DNA of 64,000 nucleotides from contig JIAB01000001.1 of NCBI GenBank assembly GCA_000687975.1, positions 2,022,001-2,086,000 on the forward strand. Reading direction: 5' to 3'. A program made the position numbers and the translations under genes. Shown here piece by piece: positions 50,901 to 59,251 of the stretch. This DNA is from Lachnospiraceae bacterium AC2031. Lineage in GTDB: Bacteria > Bacillota > Clostridia > Lachnospirales > Lachnospiraceae. The notes beneath the pieces were generated by a model. That model worked only from the letters and a program-made list of their open reading frames with translations, was not told where the DNA came from and ran no database searches. Numbering within the stretch: the stretch's first letter is position 1; each line of letters opens with the position of its first letter.

Positions 50901-51860
50901 ATGAATATTCAGAATCTTACTAATGAAATAATAGATGGAAGAAGACTTGGAAGAGAGGATGACCTAAGCTTCCTTAAAGAATGCCCACTTGATGAACTGA
51001 CAGAAGGTGCGGACAAAATACGCAAGGAGCTGGTAGGTGAAAGAGTTGATCTATGTACTATAATTGCTGGAAAGAGTGGCAATTGTGGTGAGAACTGCAA
51101 GTTCTGCGCCCAGTCTGCTCACAACCACACAGAGTGCGAAGTATATGGTCTTATGGATTACGACAGGATATATGCGGAAGCTAAATCTAATGAAGAAGAG
51201 GGCGTGGATAGATTTGCCATAGTTATATCAGGACACAGCCCATCTAAGGAAGACTTTGAAAAATTGATTGAAATATATAAAAAGCTTAGAAATGATCTCA
51301 AGATATCACTTTGTGCATCGCTTGGATTTCTGACACAGGAACGATTCGACAGGCTCTATGAGGCAGGAGTCAGAAGCTATCACAATAACATCGAAACATC
51401 GCGGAGATTTTTCAAACATATATGCACTACTCACACATTTGACGATAAGATTGCTAATATAAAGAGAGCACAGGCTTCAGGGCTTAGCGTCTGCTCAGGT
51501 GGCATCATCGGAATGGGTGAAACCATGGACGACCGAATCGATATGGCGCTCGAACTTTCGGAACTGGGCATTGGGTCAATCCCAATCAATTCGCTCATCC
51601 CTATCCCTCATACACCGCTGGAAAACCTTCCGACCCTTACGGAAGATGAAATCCTCAGGACAGTAGCTATCTTCAGATACATCAATCCGAAGAGTAACAT
51701 ACGGCTTGGTGCAGGAAGGAAACTGATAACTGGAAATGGAATCACGGCATTTACAGGTGGTGCAAGCGCGACGATAACAGGAAATATGCTGACAACTTCA
51801 GGTTCAACAATCCAGAGTGACCGTGATATGCTCAAGGCTCTGGGCAGAAAAATAGTATAA
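50901..51860 (+). CDS. bioB: Biotin synthase
   Basis: The 319-residue radical SAM enzyme has the CxxxCxxC cluster in GNCGENCKFCAQSAHN, the YxxxGVxxYHNNIETS motif (AGVRSYHNNIETS), SGGIIGMGET, and IPINSLIPIPHTPLE. It inserts sulfur into dethiobiotin with a second [2Fe-2S] cluster. No other bio genes are in the window, so it is either a lone bioB for imported dethiobiotin or other genes lie elsewhere. GAGGGGAA is the ribosome binding site. Confidence 0.95.
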   Translation: MNIQNLTNEIIDGRRLGREDDLSFLKECPLDELTEGADKIRKELVGERVDLCTIIAGKSGNCGENCKFCAQSAHNHTECEVYGLMDYDRIYAEAKSNEEEGVDRFAIVISGHSPSKEDFEKLIEIYKKLRNDLKISLCASLGFLTQERFDRLYEAGVRSYHNNIETSRRFFKHICTTHTFDDKIANIKRAQASGLSVCSGGIIGMGETMDDRIDMALELSELGIGSIPINSLIPIPHTPLENLPTLTEDEILRTVAIFRYINPKSNIRLGAGRKLITGNGITAFTGGASATITGNMLTTSGSTIQSDRDMLKALGRKIV

Positions 51861-51935
51861 AAGATAGTAAAACGGTGGCTTGTAAATGTTTATTCCAGTT
51901 TATCTGATTAAAGGACCCTATTAGAGGAGTAGGAA

Positions 51936-51979
51936 AACTTCCAAATTCGACAAATCGTGCGAGGTTTGGAAGTTTTTTG
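51936..51979 (+). terminator. Terminator after bioB
   Basis: AACTTCCAAA (51936-51945) pairs with TTTGGAAGTT (51965-51974), followed by TTTTTT. The remaining bases to 52202 are AT-rich leader of the next gene; a TATAAT at 52161-52166 may be its -10 but the -35 is poor. Confidence 0.88.
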
Positions 51980-52202
51980 TTTGACAAGAAATTTTATTTA
52001 TTTATCCATTTACTTATCCAACCGAAACACGTTTTGAGTTGCAAAATAAAAAGTGTCATTGCTGGTGACACAATTGAGTTTGATCAAAAAACAAAAGAGA
52101 AACCGGTATACTTTTTGAATTTCGGGAAAACATTAAAATCTTAACATATGTCAATGCACATATAATAAAGCCATGGTAATGTTTCTTTCAGGAGGTGACA
52201 GC

Positions 52203-53147
52203 ATGAAAGAAAAAGATACTAATTCTTCCATCAGAGAAGTTATGATCGGAACATGGGCATGGGGGGCAGGTTTTAACGGTTCTAAGATGGTTTTCGGCAA
52301 AAAACACGATGAATCAATACTGAAACGTACTTTTGAAAGAGCTTTAGAACTTGGATTTCTAAAATGGGATACGGCGGCTGTTTATGGTATGGGTTCCTGC
52401 GAGAAGCTTTTGGGGAGTTTTATAAATGGTAAGAGTGATATATTTCTTTCCACCAAATATTTTCCCAATAAAAGATTCAAAAGTGGAGAACTTGAAAAGT
52501 CATTTAATGAAAGTATGGAGCGTCTTAAACTTAAGTCCGCAGATCTCTTTTGGATACATAAGCCCAATAATCTGCTTGATAATCTGAAAGAAGCAGTACC
52601 TCTTTTGAAAGACGGAAGAATAAAAAATATCGGTATTTCAAATGTATCTATGACGGACATACAAAAAGCTGATTCTTTTCTTAATAAGTATGGACTAAAG
52701 CTTGGCGCAGTTCAGAATCATTTCAGCCTATTAAGAAACGATCAGCAGCCGATAATTGATTACTGTAACAATAATGGAATCGTGTATTATGCATATATGG
52801 TTCTTGAGCAGGGAGCTCTGGCAGGAAGGTATAATGCAAAGAATCATTTTCCGACATTTTCTATGAGGAACTTCGCATTTCCTAAGCGCAAGTTTAAGAA
52901 GATAGAAGGTCTTCTTAATATGATGAAGGATATAGCTGGCAAATATGGGATAGACCAGTCACAGGTTCCAATCCTTTGGGTGATTTCAAAGGGTGCAATT
53001 CCTATAATCGGTATCACAAAGCCGACTTATGCTGAAAAGCTATCTGCTGCACTTAAGGTGACTCTTACTGATGAAGAAGTAAGTAATCTCACGGCCGAGG
53101 CAAAGAAAACCGGAATAAGACAGCAGGGGTCATGGGAACCACAATAA
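52203..53147 (+). CDS. Aldo/keto reductase family protein
   Basis: The 314-residue protein has the AKR catalytic residues: Asp and Tyr in LKWDTAAVYGMG, Lys in FLSTKYFP and His in FWIHKPNN, plus IKNIGISNVSM and the C-terminal PIIGITKP. It reduces carbonyls with NADPH; the substrate is unknown. The frame opens at 52173, but AGGAGGTGACAGC before the ATG at 52203 is a nearly ideal ribosome binding site. Confidence 0.92.
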   Translation: MKEKDTNSSIREVMIGTWAWGAGFNGSKMVFGKKHDESILKRTFERALELGFLKWDTAAVYGMGSCEKLLGSFINGKSDIFLSTKYFPNKRFKSGELEKSFNESMERLKLKSADLFWIHKPNNLLDNLKEAVPLLKDGRIKNIGISNVSMTDIQKADSFLNKYGLKLGAVQNHFSLLRNDQQPIIDYCNNNGIVYYAYMVLEQGALAGRYNAKNHFPTFSMRNFAFPKRKFKKIEGLLNMMKDIAGKYGIDQSQVPILWVISKGAIPIIGITKPTYAEKLSAALKVTLTDEEVSNLTAEAKKTGIRQQGSWEPQ

Positions 53148-53252
53148 TTAATACAAAATGAAGAAGCTGAAAGACAGATGCACAGTGAATGTTACAGCTA
53201 CATGCGTGGACATATTGTTATAGTAAATTGAAGAAGAAAGTGGGCTGATATC

Positions 53253-53999
53253 GTGGAAATGAGGACTCATATTTCGGTTATTATACCTGCACATAACGAA
53301 GAAAAATATATTAAGAGGTGCATCGATTCTATTAAGGCGGCCGACAGCGTGTTCCCAGGAAACGCAGAGATTATTGTAGTCTGTAATCGGTGTACAGATC
53401 GGACAGAGTGTATCGCTGCAGAAAATGGTGCCGTTACTATCATCAATGAAGATCGGTGTATCGCAGAGGTCAGGAATGCCGGAATTGTAGCTGCGAAAGG
53501 AAAAATAATAGTTACAATAGATGCGGATAATCGTATGACTAAGAATACGCTTCGGGAGATATATTCACTCCTCCGGAGTGGACGGTATATTGGTGGAGGT
53601 GCTCCAATCAGGTTCGAAAGGTATTCATTTCCACTGTGGTGTAATGATATTCTATGCAGAGTATCTTTTAAGCTGACAGGATTATATAGCGGGATCTTTT
53701 GGGCTGAGAAGAAAACCTTTGATGCCATTGGAGGTTTTGTTGATAAGAAAGCTATGGAAGATGTTGCTACTGCAAAACTCCTTAAGAGATATGGAAAGAC
53801 ACAGGGAAAGAAGTATACGACGCTTAGAAAAAACTATCTGATCAATTCAACCAGAAAGTATGATGATCTAGGTGACTGGCTCTACTTTAAACTGATGATT
53901 AAGAATGTTGGAACGCTTATAAAAGCTGTACTTGGTGATAAATCAGGGATGGATAAGCTGTTGGATGAGCTGTTTTATGAATATAATGATGGTCGGTGA
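53253..53999 (+). CDS. Glycosyltransferase family 2
   Basis: A 248-residue GT-A enzyme with THISVIIPAHNEEKYIKRCI, IIVVCNRCTDRT and VTIDADNRM (DxD). FWAEKKTFDAIGGF resembles the middle of TagA/rSAM-associated and dolichyl-type GT2 enzymes. It is isolated from the EPS locus and stands alone between an aldo/keto reductase and a reverse-strand DUF3592 gene. The start is a GTG; an ATG two codons later is also possible. Confidence 0.85.
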   Translation: MEMRTHISVIIPAHNEEKYIKRCIDSIKAADSVFPGNAEIIVVCNRCTDRTECIAAENGAVTIINEDRCIAEVRNAGIVAAKGKIIVTIDADNRMTKNTLREIYSLLRSGRYIGGGAPIRFERYSFPLWCNDILCRVSFKLTGLYSGIFWAEKKTFDAIGGFVDKKAMEDVATAKLLKRYGKTQGKKYTTLRKNYLINSTRKYDDLGDWLYFKLMIKNVGTLIKAVLGDKSGMDKLLDELFYEYNDGR

Positions 54000-54109
54000 G
54001 ATAGTGAGTCTTTCCAGCTTTAGAGTGGTAAAGAAGGCACAATGTTTATTTTATATTTCAACTTGAACTACTCTGTGATTCGTAAAATCTGACACATCCT
54101 TAAGCTTCT

Positions 54110-54538
54110 CTACATATAATCTATCATTGTATATACTAAAAAATCTATGAATGCATAAACAGGTAATGCTAAAATAAGTATTACTATAGTTTTAAATTCT
54201 TCCCTCATCCAAGATTCTTTCGGGTTTCGTGGATTTATTTTTAAGCTAATAGTGTCGCCTTTACTATATACGGTATGTTCTTTATAAGACTTGTGCGTAG
54301 TATACTCCTTACCATTATACTCGTATTTAAAAGTAACGTCATAATAATCTATATATTCTACTTTATTTGTTTTGGAATCTTCATGCCTTCTTGTTTCATG
54401 ATTTACTGATGTCACTTGGGCATATACAATTTCCGTACAAACAATTAGAGCCTTGATATCTTTAATTAGGCAATAAACTGAAAATATCTGGATTAATGCA
54501 TAAGGTAATCCTGCTATTATTGCGATAATCCAAAACAT
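54110..54538 (-). CDS. DUF3592 membrane protein
   Basis: The 142-residue protein has a helix at each end (residues about 2-32 and 118-140) and a beta-rich middle: VYAQVTSVNHETRRHE, YDVTFKYEYNGKEYTT and YSKGDTISLKINPRNPKES, matching DUF3592. Such proteins are common in variable gene cassettes and their function is unknown. AAGGAG lies about ten bases before the start on the reverse strand. A second DUF3592 gene lies at 59252. Confidence 0.85.
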   Translation of the reverse strand: MFWIIAIIAGLPYALIQIFSVYCLIKDIKALIVCTEIVYAQVTSVNHETRRHEDSKTNKVEYIDYYDVTFKYEYNGKEYTTHKSYKEHTVYSKGDTISLKINPRNPKESWMREEFKTIVILILALPVYAFIDFLVYTMIDYM

Positions 54539-54678
54539 GGTTTCTTATTCTCCTTTATACTTTGTTTTCTAGATATATAGTGTCTATTATTCTACTTCTG
54601 TTGCATAAGTGAGTCAAAAAAGTTGTAGCTTTAATGCCGTAGACATATTTTGGTGAAAATATGATATAATCGGTTGAT

Positions 54679-55290
54679 ATGAAGAAGTCAAAAAAGTCAT
54701 GGAAGAAAAAAAGTTCATCAAGGAAAAGGACATCCTCAAAGAAAAAATCAAGCAAGGAAAAGTCATTAAAGGAAGGATCTTCAGATTCATTAAAAGATAG
54801 ACCACTGGCAAATAAGATTATAATTGGTATTTGTATATTTATTCTTATTATATTCCCTAGTATATTTATTCCATTCTCAATAGGACTGGCAATATTCATG
54901 GGAGTTGAAGACCAGATAGACACTAAAGAGGAACACATAGAAAAAAGAACATCAAATGAGGAGATGTTTGGAAAATATCTGTATCTGGACAAGATAGATG
55001 AAGATGTTTATGCAGTTGTTTCGGAAGATGAAGATCCAGAGAGAAGACTTGTTTGGGATGAGGATTTCTGCGGTTATTATGATGACCTATCGAACGGTTA
55101 TGTCTGGTACGATGTGAAGAGAGAAAAGTGGAAATACTGGTTTAAGGATATCTCCCCGGATTATAAAGACTACGGTTGGATGGTCTATGATTCAAATGGA
55201 TGGATGATCGAGAGAGAATATCAAGACTGGATCAAGCTTCCAGAAAGTTATGATAGAAGCAAGCTATGGTATATAAAGCAGAGTGAATAA
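54679..55290 (+). CDS. Hypothetical single-helix protein with a lysine/serine-rich start
   Basis: No family recognised. The 203-residue product begins with about 40 residues of almost pure Lys and Ser, has one membrane helix (residues about 47-73) and an extracellular acidic/aromatic C-terminal domain with repeated WYD, YGWMVYDSNGW and DWIKLPESYD. The second half slightly recalls a WW-like or nuclease-immunity fold but nothing certain. A TATAAT lies upstream at about 54660. Confidence 0.55.
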   Translation: MKKSKKSWKKKSSSRKRTSSKKKSSKEKSLKEGSSDSLKDRPLANKIIIGICIFILIIFPSIFIPFSIGLAIFMGVEDQIDTKEEHIEKRTSNEEMFGKYLYLDKIDEDVYAVVSEDEDPERRLVWDEDFCGYYDDLSNGYVWYDVKREKWKYWFKDISPDYKDYGWMVYDSNGWMIEREYQDWIKLPESYDRSKLWYIKQSE

Positions 55291-55368
55291 AGATATGAAA
55301 TTAAGAATAAGAAGGCTGAAGAAGGAAATGCTAAGGTTGAAGTGATTGGTTAGTTTATCTATTCATGG

Positions 55369-55427
55369 AACTCCCTTTGTGTTATATTTTTGGTGTAAGA
55401 AAAATATAACATAAGTGGGAGTTTTTA
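55369..55427 (+). promoter_or_regulatory. Hairpin enclosing a ribosome binding site, terminator-like
   Basis: GTTATATTTTT (55381-55391) and AAAAATATAAC (55400-55410) are perfect 11-base arms. AACTCCC (55369-55375) pairs with GGGAGTT (55417-55423), and TTTTT follows. The right outer arm is also the Shine-Dalgarno (GGGAG) of a 23-codon open frame at 55430, so the same structure could be a terminator of the previous gene or a switch hiding the ribosome binding site. Confidence 0.65.
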
Positions 55428-55429
55428 TT

Positions 55430-55501
55430 ATGTCATTTTTTAGCAAATTCGTTAACACAGAAAAATCTGCATCAACAAAGGAACAAAAACAGATCAAATA
55501 A
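55430..55501 (+). CDS. Possible 23-codon leader peptide
   Basis: ATG at 55430 with GGGAG eight bases upstream; the product MSFFSKFVNTEKSASTKEQK ends in three further residues. Its TAA overlaps the ATG of the next gene (TAATG), so translation of the two would be coupled. The next gene has no ribosome binding site of its own. Alternatively it is the remains of a longer gene. Confidence 0.35.
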   Translation: MSFFSKFVNTEKSASTKEQKQIK

Positions 55502-55767
55502 TGGAGGGATGCTATAACGAAATATATAGCGAAATAATTAAGTTCTTTGAAGAAAGTGATGTTGAAGGTTTAAAGAGCGATTTTAATCTGGAGTATTTAA
55601 AAGAAAACTGGTATTTATCGGGTGTGGCTATATATGATGATCATGCTGAATTTTCTATTGGAATTGATGCTGCAGGAAACTCAGAGGAAGATAGTTATTA
55701 TGAAATAGTTATATTTGTTGACTATGGTACTGAGGAAGCAGAAGTTTCATTTAATGTTGTATGGTAG
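55501..55767 (+). CDS. Hypothetical small acidic protein
   Basis: An 88-residue acidic protein (DHAEFSIGIDAAGNSEEDSYYEIVIFVDYG) of predicted alpha-beta type, no recognised family. Small acidic proteins of this kind occur as immunity genes in toxin cassettes, and an SMI1/KNR4-like gene lies two genes downstream. The ATG overlaps the stop of the 23-codon frame. Function is not known. Confidence 0.5.
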   Translation: MEGCYNEIYSEIIKFFEESDVEGLKSDFNLEYLKENWYLSGVAIYDDHAEFSIGIDAAGNSEEDSYYEIVIFVDYGTEEAEVSFNVVW

Positions 55768-55967
55768 ATATCACATTTGAATCACTTGAAAAGATTAGCC
55801 GTCATAAATATGACATAAGCTTGAAGATTAAATTTAAGTTTTATGTCGGTGAAAAAATGAGTGATTTGTATAATATTGAAGACAAAGGTGACTATCTGGT
55901 TTATACATTTGACGGTATTGCTCTTAAAATAAAGAGCATTGAGAATGAGGAGACTGATAGAGGTTAA
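55761..55967 (+). CDS. Hypothetical small protein overlapping its neighbour
   Basis: A 68-residue product starting seven bases inside the end of the preceding gene. The first twenty residues (ITFESLEKISRHKY) resemble a segment of the ProC-family protein encoded at 58292 (ITFESLEKISNRKY), also at DNA level (about 35 of 45 bases). The rest (YNIEDKGDYLVYTFDGIALKIK) looks like a small beta fold. Either a real small gene or a chimeric fragment. Confidence 0.4.
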   Translation: MVDITFESLEKISRHKYDISLKIKFKFYVGEKMSDLYNIEDKGDYLVYTFDGIALKIKSIENEETDRG

Positions 55968-55971
55968 GTGT

Positions 55972-56406
55972 ATGGATGAATATGGATTTTTAAACGGAAT
56001 TTCAGATAAGACTTTGTATATCGGTCTGACTGCTAGTGAGATAAGTCTTTATGCAGGAGAATTCAAAGAAGCTTTTAATGTTAGTTTGCCGGAAAATGTA
56101 AGAGATTTTTTGAGAATAACTAATGGCTTCTACATAAATGGCAAAGTATTCTTCTCCATGAATAATGATAACGTTAAGGAGATAAGTCCGCGAGCCACAA
56201 ATAGGACCCGTGATATCATCGGCTTTAACAGATATTATAGAGGTATGACGGATATCGAAGATTACATTATCCTGGGCAAAGACAGTATCTCGTATTTTGT
56301 TTATGACATTGCATCTGAGAAGTATCGAATATTAACTAACGGAACGATAGACGTGATGAACGAATTTAACAGTTTGGCACAGATGATACGAGAGGTGTTA
56401 GTGTGA
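55972..56406 (+). CDS. SMI1/KNR4 (SUKH)-like protein
   Basis: The 144-residue protein has the SUKH-type core: an early helix with FKEAFNVSLPENVRDFLRITNGFYINGKVFFS (in part), then YIILGKDSISYFVYDIASEKYRIL and a final helix NEFNSLAQMIREV. SUKH proteins are mainly immunity proteins against contact-dependent and polymorphic toxins. The frame opens at 55939, but AGAGG lies before the ATG at 55972. No toxin gene is visible nearby, so it would be an orphan immunity gene. Confidence 0.65.
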   Translation: MDEYGFLNGISDKTLYIGLTASEISLYAGEFKEAFNVSLPENVRDFLRITNGFYINGKVFFSMNNDNVKEISPRATNRTRDIIGFNRYYRGMTDIEDYIILGKDSISYFVYDIASEKYRILTNGTIDVMNEFNSLAQMIREVLV

Positions 56407-56624
56407 TAATAGATAGAAAAAGAGAGGCGATAATTAAGCTTGTTGGTAGGGAGTACTACATTTTCTTTAGAACAGAAGGGAAGTGGAGACCCATGGACAC
56501 AAGAAATCCAATAGAAAATGAATATGGAAGAATTCTCTTCCTGGGAGATGGAGCTTGGTGGGATTTGGATGACATCTCTGAAGAAGATGGGGAGAAGATT
56601 TTGAAAGAATGGCAGAAAAAGTAA
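56403..56624 (+). CDS. Hypothetical small protein coupled to the SUKH-like gene
   Basis: A 73-residue product with GTG start overlapping the upstream stop (GTGA). It has REYYIFFRTEGKWRPMD, ILFLGDGAWWDLDDISEE and a basic helical end. No family recognised. The coupling suggests that it works with the SUKH-like protein. Confidence 0.55.
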   Translation: MIIDRKREAIIKLVGREYYIFFRTEGKWRPMDTRNPIENEYGRILFLGDGAWWDLDDISEEDGEKILKEWQKK

Positions 56625-56646
56625 ATCGAAGTTTGGTGAGGCATAT

Positions 56647-57183
56647 ATGGAAAAAGCAACAAGAGAAAAACTGGCCAAGGTTGCGAAGGATATGGCGCGG
56701 GCTCCGTTTCACGGAACGTTTGACGGGCTGCCGTCCAATCTTGCGCCGATTGTGCGATTGTTTCCGACGTGGAGCGTCAAGGAAGCGGACGGGTTATGGT
56801 GCGCGGCGTTTGTGTATTATTGCTGCACGGAAGCGGGATTCGAGATTCAGCACAGACCCAATGAATGCAAAACCTGTCATCTGGCGGCATGCTTCGGTTG
56901 GGAGGAATTTGCCATCAACGATCAGCGGATTGAATACCATAGAGGCGCGGAAGAGTTTGTTCCAGAAGCGGGAGACATTGTCATTTATGACAGAGTATTC
57001 GAGAACAGAGAGCACGACCATATAGGGATCGTCCTTGAGAAACGGGAGCGTACGATCCTTGCTGCAGAAGGAAATGTGAACAATATATCCGGAATTATCG
57101 AGCGATCTATCGACGAACATATTCGTGCGTATATTCGAATTCCGGATGGGTATCGGTATAGAGAAGAGAAAAGGATAAAGTAG
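56647..57183 (+). CDS. CHAP-domain peptidase/amidase-like protein without signal peptide
   Basis: The 178-residue protein has the CHAP layout: LWCAAFVYYCC with the catalytic Cys (residue about 51), PEAGDIVIYDRV, HDHIGIVLEKRE with the catalytic His, and ILAAEGNVNN as the polar third residue region. CHAP enzymes cut amide bonds in peptidoglycan or glutathionylspermidine. No signal peptide or wall-binding domain is present. Its first 180 bases are much richer in G and C than the neighbouring genes, suggesting recent arrival. A polyamine or unknown amide substrate in the cytoplasm is possible. Confidence 0.75.
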   Translation: MEKATREKLAKVAKDMARAPFHGTFDGLPSNLAPIVRLFPTWSVKEADGLWCAAFVYYCCTEAGFEIQHRPNECKTCHLAACFGWEEFAINDQRIEYHRGAEEFVPEAGDIVIYDRVFENREHDHIGIVLEKRERTILAAEGNVNNISGIIERSIDEHIRAYIRIPDGYRYREEKRIK

Positions 57184-57189
57184 CGTAAC

Positions 57190-58161
57190 ATGAGTTTAAT
57201 GAAAATATCTGAGACAGATAAAATGTTGACTGAGTTTTATAAAAGATTAGTAAGATTTAATGACAAGGCAAGAGATAAAGCGGAAGGAGATATGCATAAA
57301 TATCTTGAGAATTTTTTACATGGGGCATCTTTTGCAATGTATTCCGATTCAGACCTTGGTAATCTTTGTATTGACATACTTAAGAGGAGTATGAAAGAAA
57401 AAGATTATCCTTTAATGCAGGCAGTGATGAATTTTATGAATAAGTCAAATGTATTATGGAATACTCAAAATGGTTGTGATCATTCATATATGGCATACCA
57501 TATAGTAAACTACCTTTCGTCTGCAGAATATGAGAATTTATACAGAGCATTTCCACAGGGGCTTCCCCTTGCATCAAATGGACATACAATGAATGTTCAT
57601 GCTGCCAATCTTATACTTTGTCTTTTGTATAAAGATGATTATGACAGGACTGCAATTGAAGATAAAGCAAAAAAGTATATCACTTCAAAACAACCAAAGT
57701 GGGACAGAGCCTTTGTGGCTTGTTTATTGGGTATCTTGGAAGAAGATACAGATTTGATCTCGGAAAATATACAAGTTCTGTGTGAACTCTTAGCCAGAAC
57801 GGATGTTACAAGTTTTGAAAAGCTTCAATGTCAGTTTGCATATGGAATGCTTGCTATTGCCTACAATAATCTTCCGCAGGATAAATATGAATTGATACGG
57901 ATGCCGGAGTATAAGAATTTTGATCTGGGATATATGAAGTGGCTTATAGAAGGCATCTTTACAAAAGAAAGTTTGATTGAATTTCGGAAACCTTGCGAGA
58001 TTTTGAACATTTTCATGTCTTCGCCGATATCCCGTACACTGATTCATCAGCCTTATCTTAATGAAGATGTTTCTGCGAGACAAAAGAAGCAGTTCTTTAT
58101 GGATTGTGACAGAATGAATGATGAGCTGATTCAGTATGTGATGACCAAAGGACTCAAATAA
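57190..58161 (+). CDS. Hypothetical helical protein
   Basis: The 323-residue product is almost entirely helical (FLHGASFAMYSDSDLGNLCIDILKR in part; FVACLLGILEEDTDLISEN; LLARTDVTSFEKLQCQFAYGML). It resembles long helical immunity proteins such as the Imm49 type in general character, but I cannot assign it. No membrane segment or signal. It begins seven bases after the CHAP gene and has a weak ribosome binding site. Confidence 0.5.
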   Translation: MSLMKISETDKMLTEFYKRLVRFNDKARDKAEGDMHKYLENFLHGASFAMYSDSDLGNLCIDILKRSMKEKDYPLMQAVMNFMNKSNVLWNTQNGCDHSYMAYHIVNYLSSAEYENLYRAFPQGLPLASNGHTMNVHAANLILCLLYKDDYDRTAIEDKAKKYITSKQPKWDRAFVACLLGILEEDTDLISENIQVLCELLARTDVTSFEKLQCQFAYGMLAIAYNNLPQDKYELIRMPEYKNFDLGYMKWLIEGIFTKESLIEFRKPCEILNIFMSSPISRTLIHQPYLNEDVSARQKKQFFMDCDRMNDELIQYVMTKGLK

Positions 58162-58291
58162 TTAAACTAAAAAAATCGGATATAGTTCACGAAATAGAAT
58201 TTGTGATTTCAAAGTGAATGGGAATTATGAACGGAATTATTAATCATGGATAGTGTTACGAAAAGTAGAAATATTGAAGAGGAATTATGAT

Positions 58292-59101
58292 ATGAATGTT
58301 GGGATAATTGGATATGGTAGCATGGGAAAAATGCTACTTCAGAAAATCAGTGAAACTGGTAAAGTAAATCATGATAAGTTATTTGTATCAAACAGGACTT
58401 TATCGAAAATTGAAGCAGCTCCAGATAAATATGTGATCAGTGAATCAAATACTTCTCTTGCAATGTCTTCAGATATTATATTTATATGTACTCGTCCTGC
58501 TGATTTGCTGCCAGTATTAGAGGAAATATCAAGTGTTGTAAAAGATGATACGCTTATTATATCCCTTAATGGAAGTATAACATTTGAATCTCTTGAGAAG
58601 ATCAGCAACCGAAAATATGTAAAGGTTATTCCGAGCGTAACTGCTGAAATAAATAAATCTCAAACGTTGGTTACTTATAACAGATTTGTGAGTGAGGATG
58701 ATAAAAGATTATTAAGAGATATTCTTTCATGTATCGGTAACGTCATCGAATTACCTGAAAATGAGATGGGAATGGGGTCAGAGCTTGTAAGTTGTATGCC
58801 GGGATTTATAGCATCTATTTTCGATGTGATTTGTCAATCGGCAATAAAACATACGTCGATTCCGCAGGAGCAAGTAATTAAGATGGTTCTTGACACTTTG
58901 AGTTCAACCGGGGAACTCATGCTCCGTAAAGATATGAGTTTTGAAGATGTGGTAAAACGAGTAGCAACCAAAGGTGGTATTACTGAAGTGGGCTCAAGAG
59001 TGATATATGATGGCTTTCCAGACATTGCAGATGAGATGTTTGGAAAAACTCTTGCTAAGAGAAGAGAAACTGCAGCTATAGTTAAAACATACTGTGATTG
59101 A
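58292..59101 (+). CDS. Pyrroline-5-carboxylate reductase family protein
   Basis: The 269-residue protein has NVGIIGYGSMGKML (GxGxxG for NAD(P)H), IIFICTRPADLLPVLEEIS, VIPSVTAEINKS, and the C-terminal dimer domain with ELVSCMPGFIASIFDVI and ATKGGITEVGSRVI, matching ProC. It reduces pyrroline-5-carboxylate to proline or a similar imine. It is somewhat divergent from housekeeping ProC (PGFIAS replaces the usual SPAY), so an alternative substrate is possible. GAGGAA before the ATG at 58292 supports that start over 58253. Confidence 0.85.
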   Translation: MNVGIIGYGSMGKMLLQKISETGKVNHDKLFVSNRTLSKIEAAPDKYVISESNTSLAMSSDIIFICTRPADLLPVLEEISSVVKDDTLIISLNGSITFESLEKISNRKYVKVIPSVTAEINKSQTLVTYNRFVSEDDKRLLRDILSCIGNVIELPENEMGMGSELVSCMPGFIASIFDVICQSAIKHTSIPQEQVIKMVLDTLSSTGELMLRKDMSFEDVVKRVATKGGITEVGSRVIYDGFPDIADEMFGKTLAKRRETAAIVKTYCD

Positions 59102-59251
59102 AGTTTAAAATGGCAAACTATAGATAACGATATGATTTTGTTTGGGCAAGAGAGCCGGATAAATATGTAGTTGACGGAAATCCTGTAGCTTAGAATCATA
59201 ATAATATATGTGTTAATATATGGTGGTGTAATTAAAAAAAGGAAGTAAAGC

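Noticed and set aside
55381-55410. A repressor operator upstream of the small-gene cassette
   Set aside because: The 11-base palindrome is part of a longer stem with an outer arm and a T run, so an RNA hairpin explains it better, though a DNA site is not excluded.
56647-57183. CHAP gene as phage endolysin marking a prophage
   Set aside because: No holin, tail, capsid, integrase or other phage genes are nearby.
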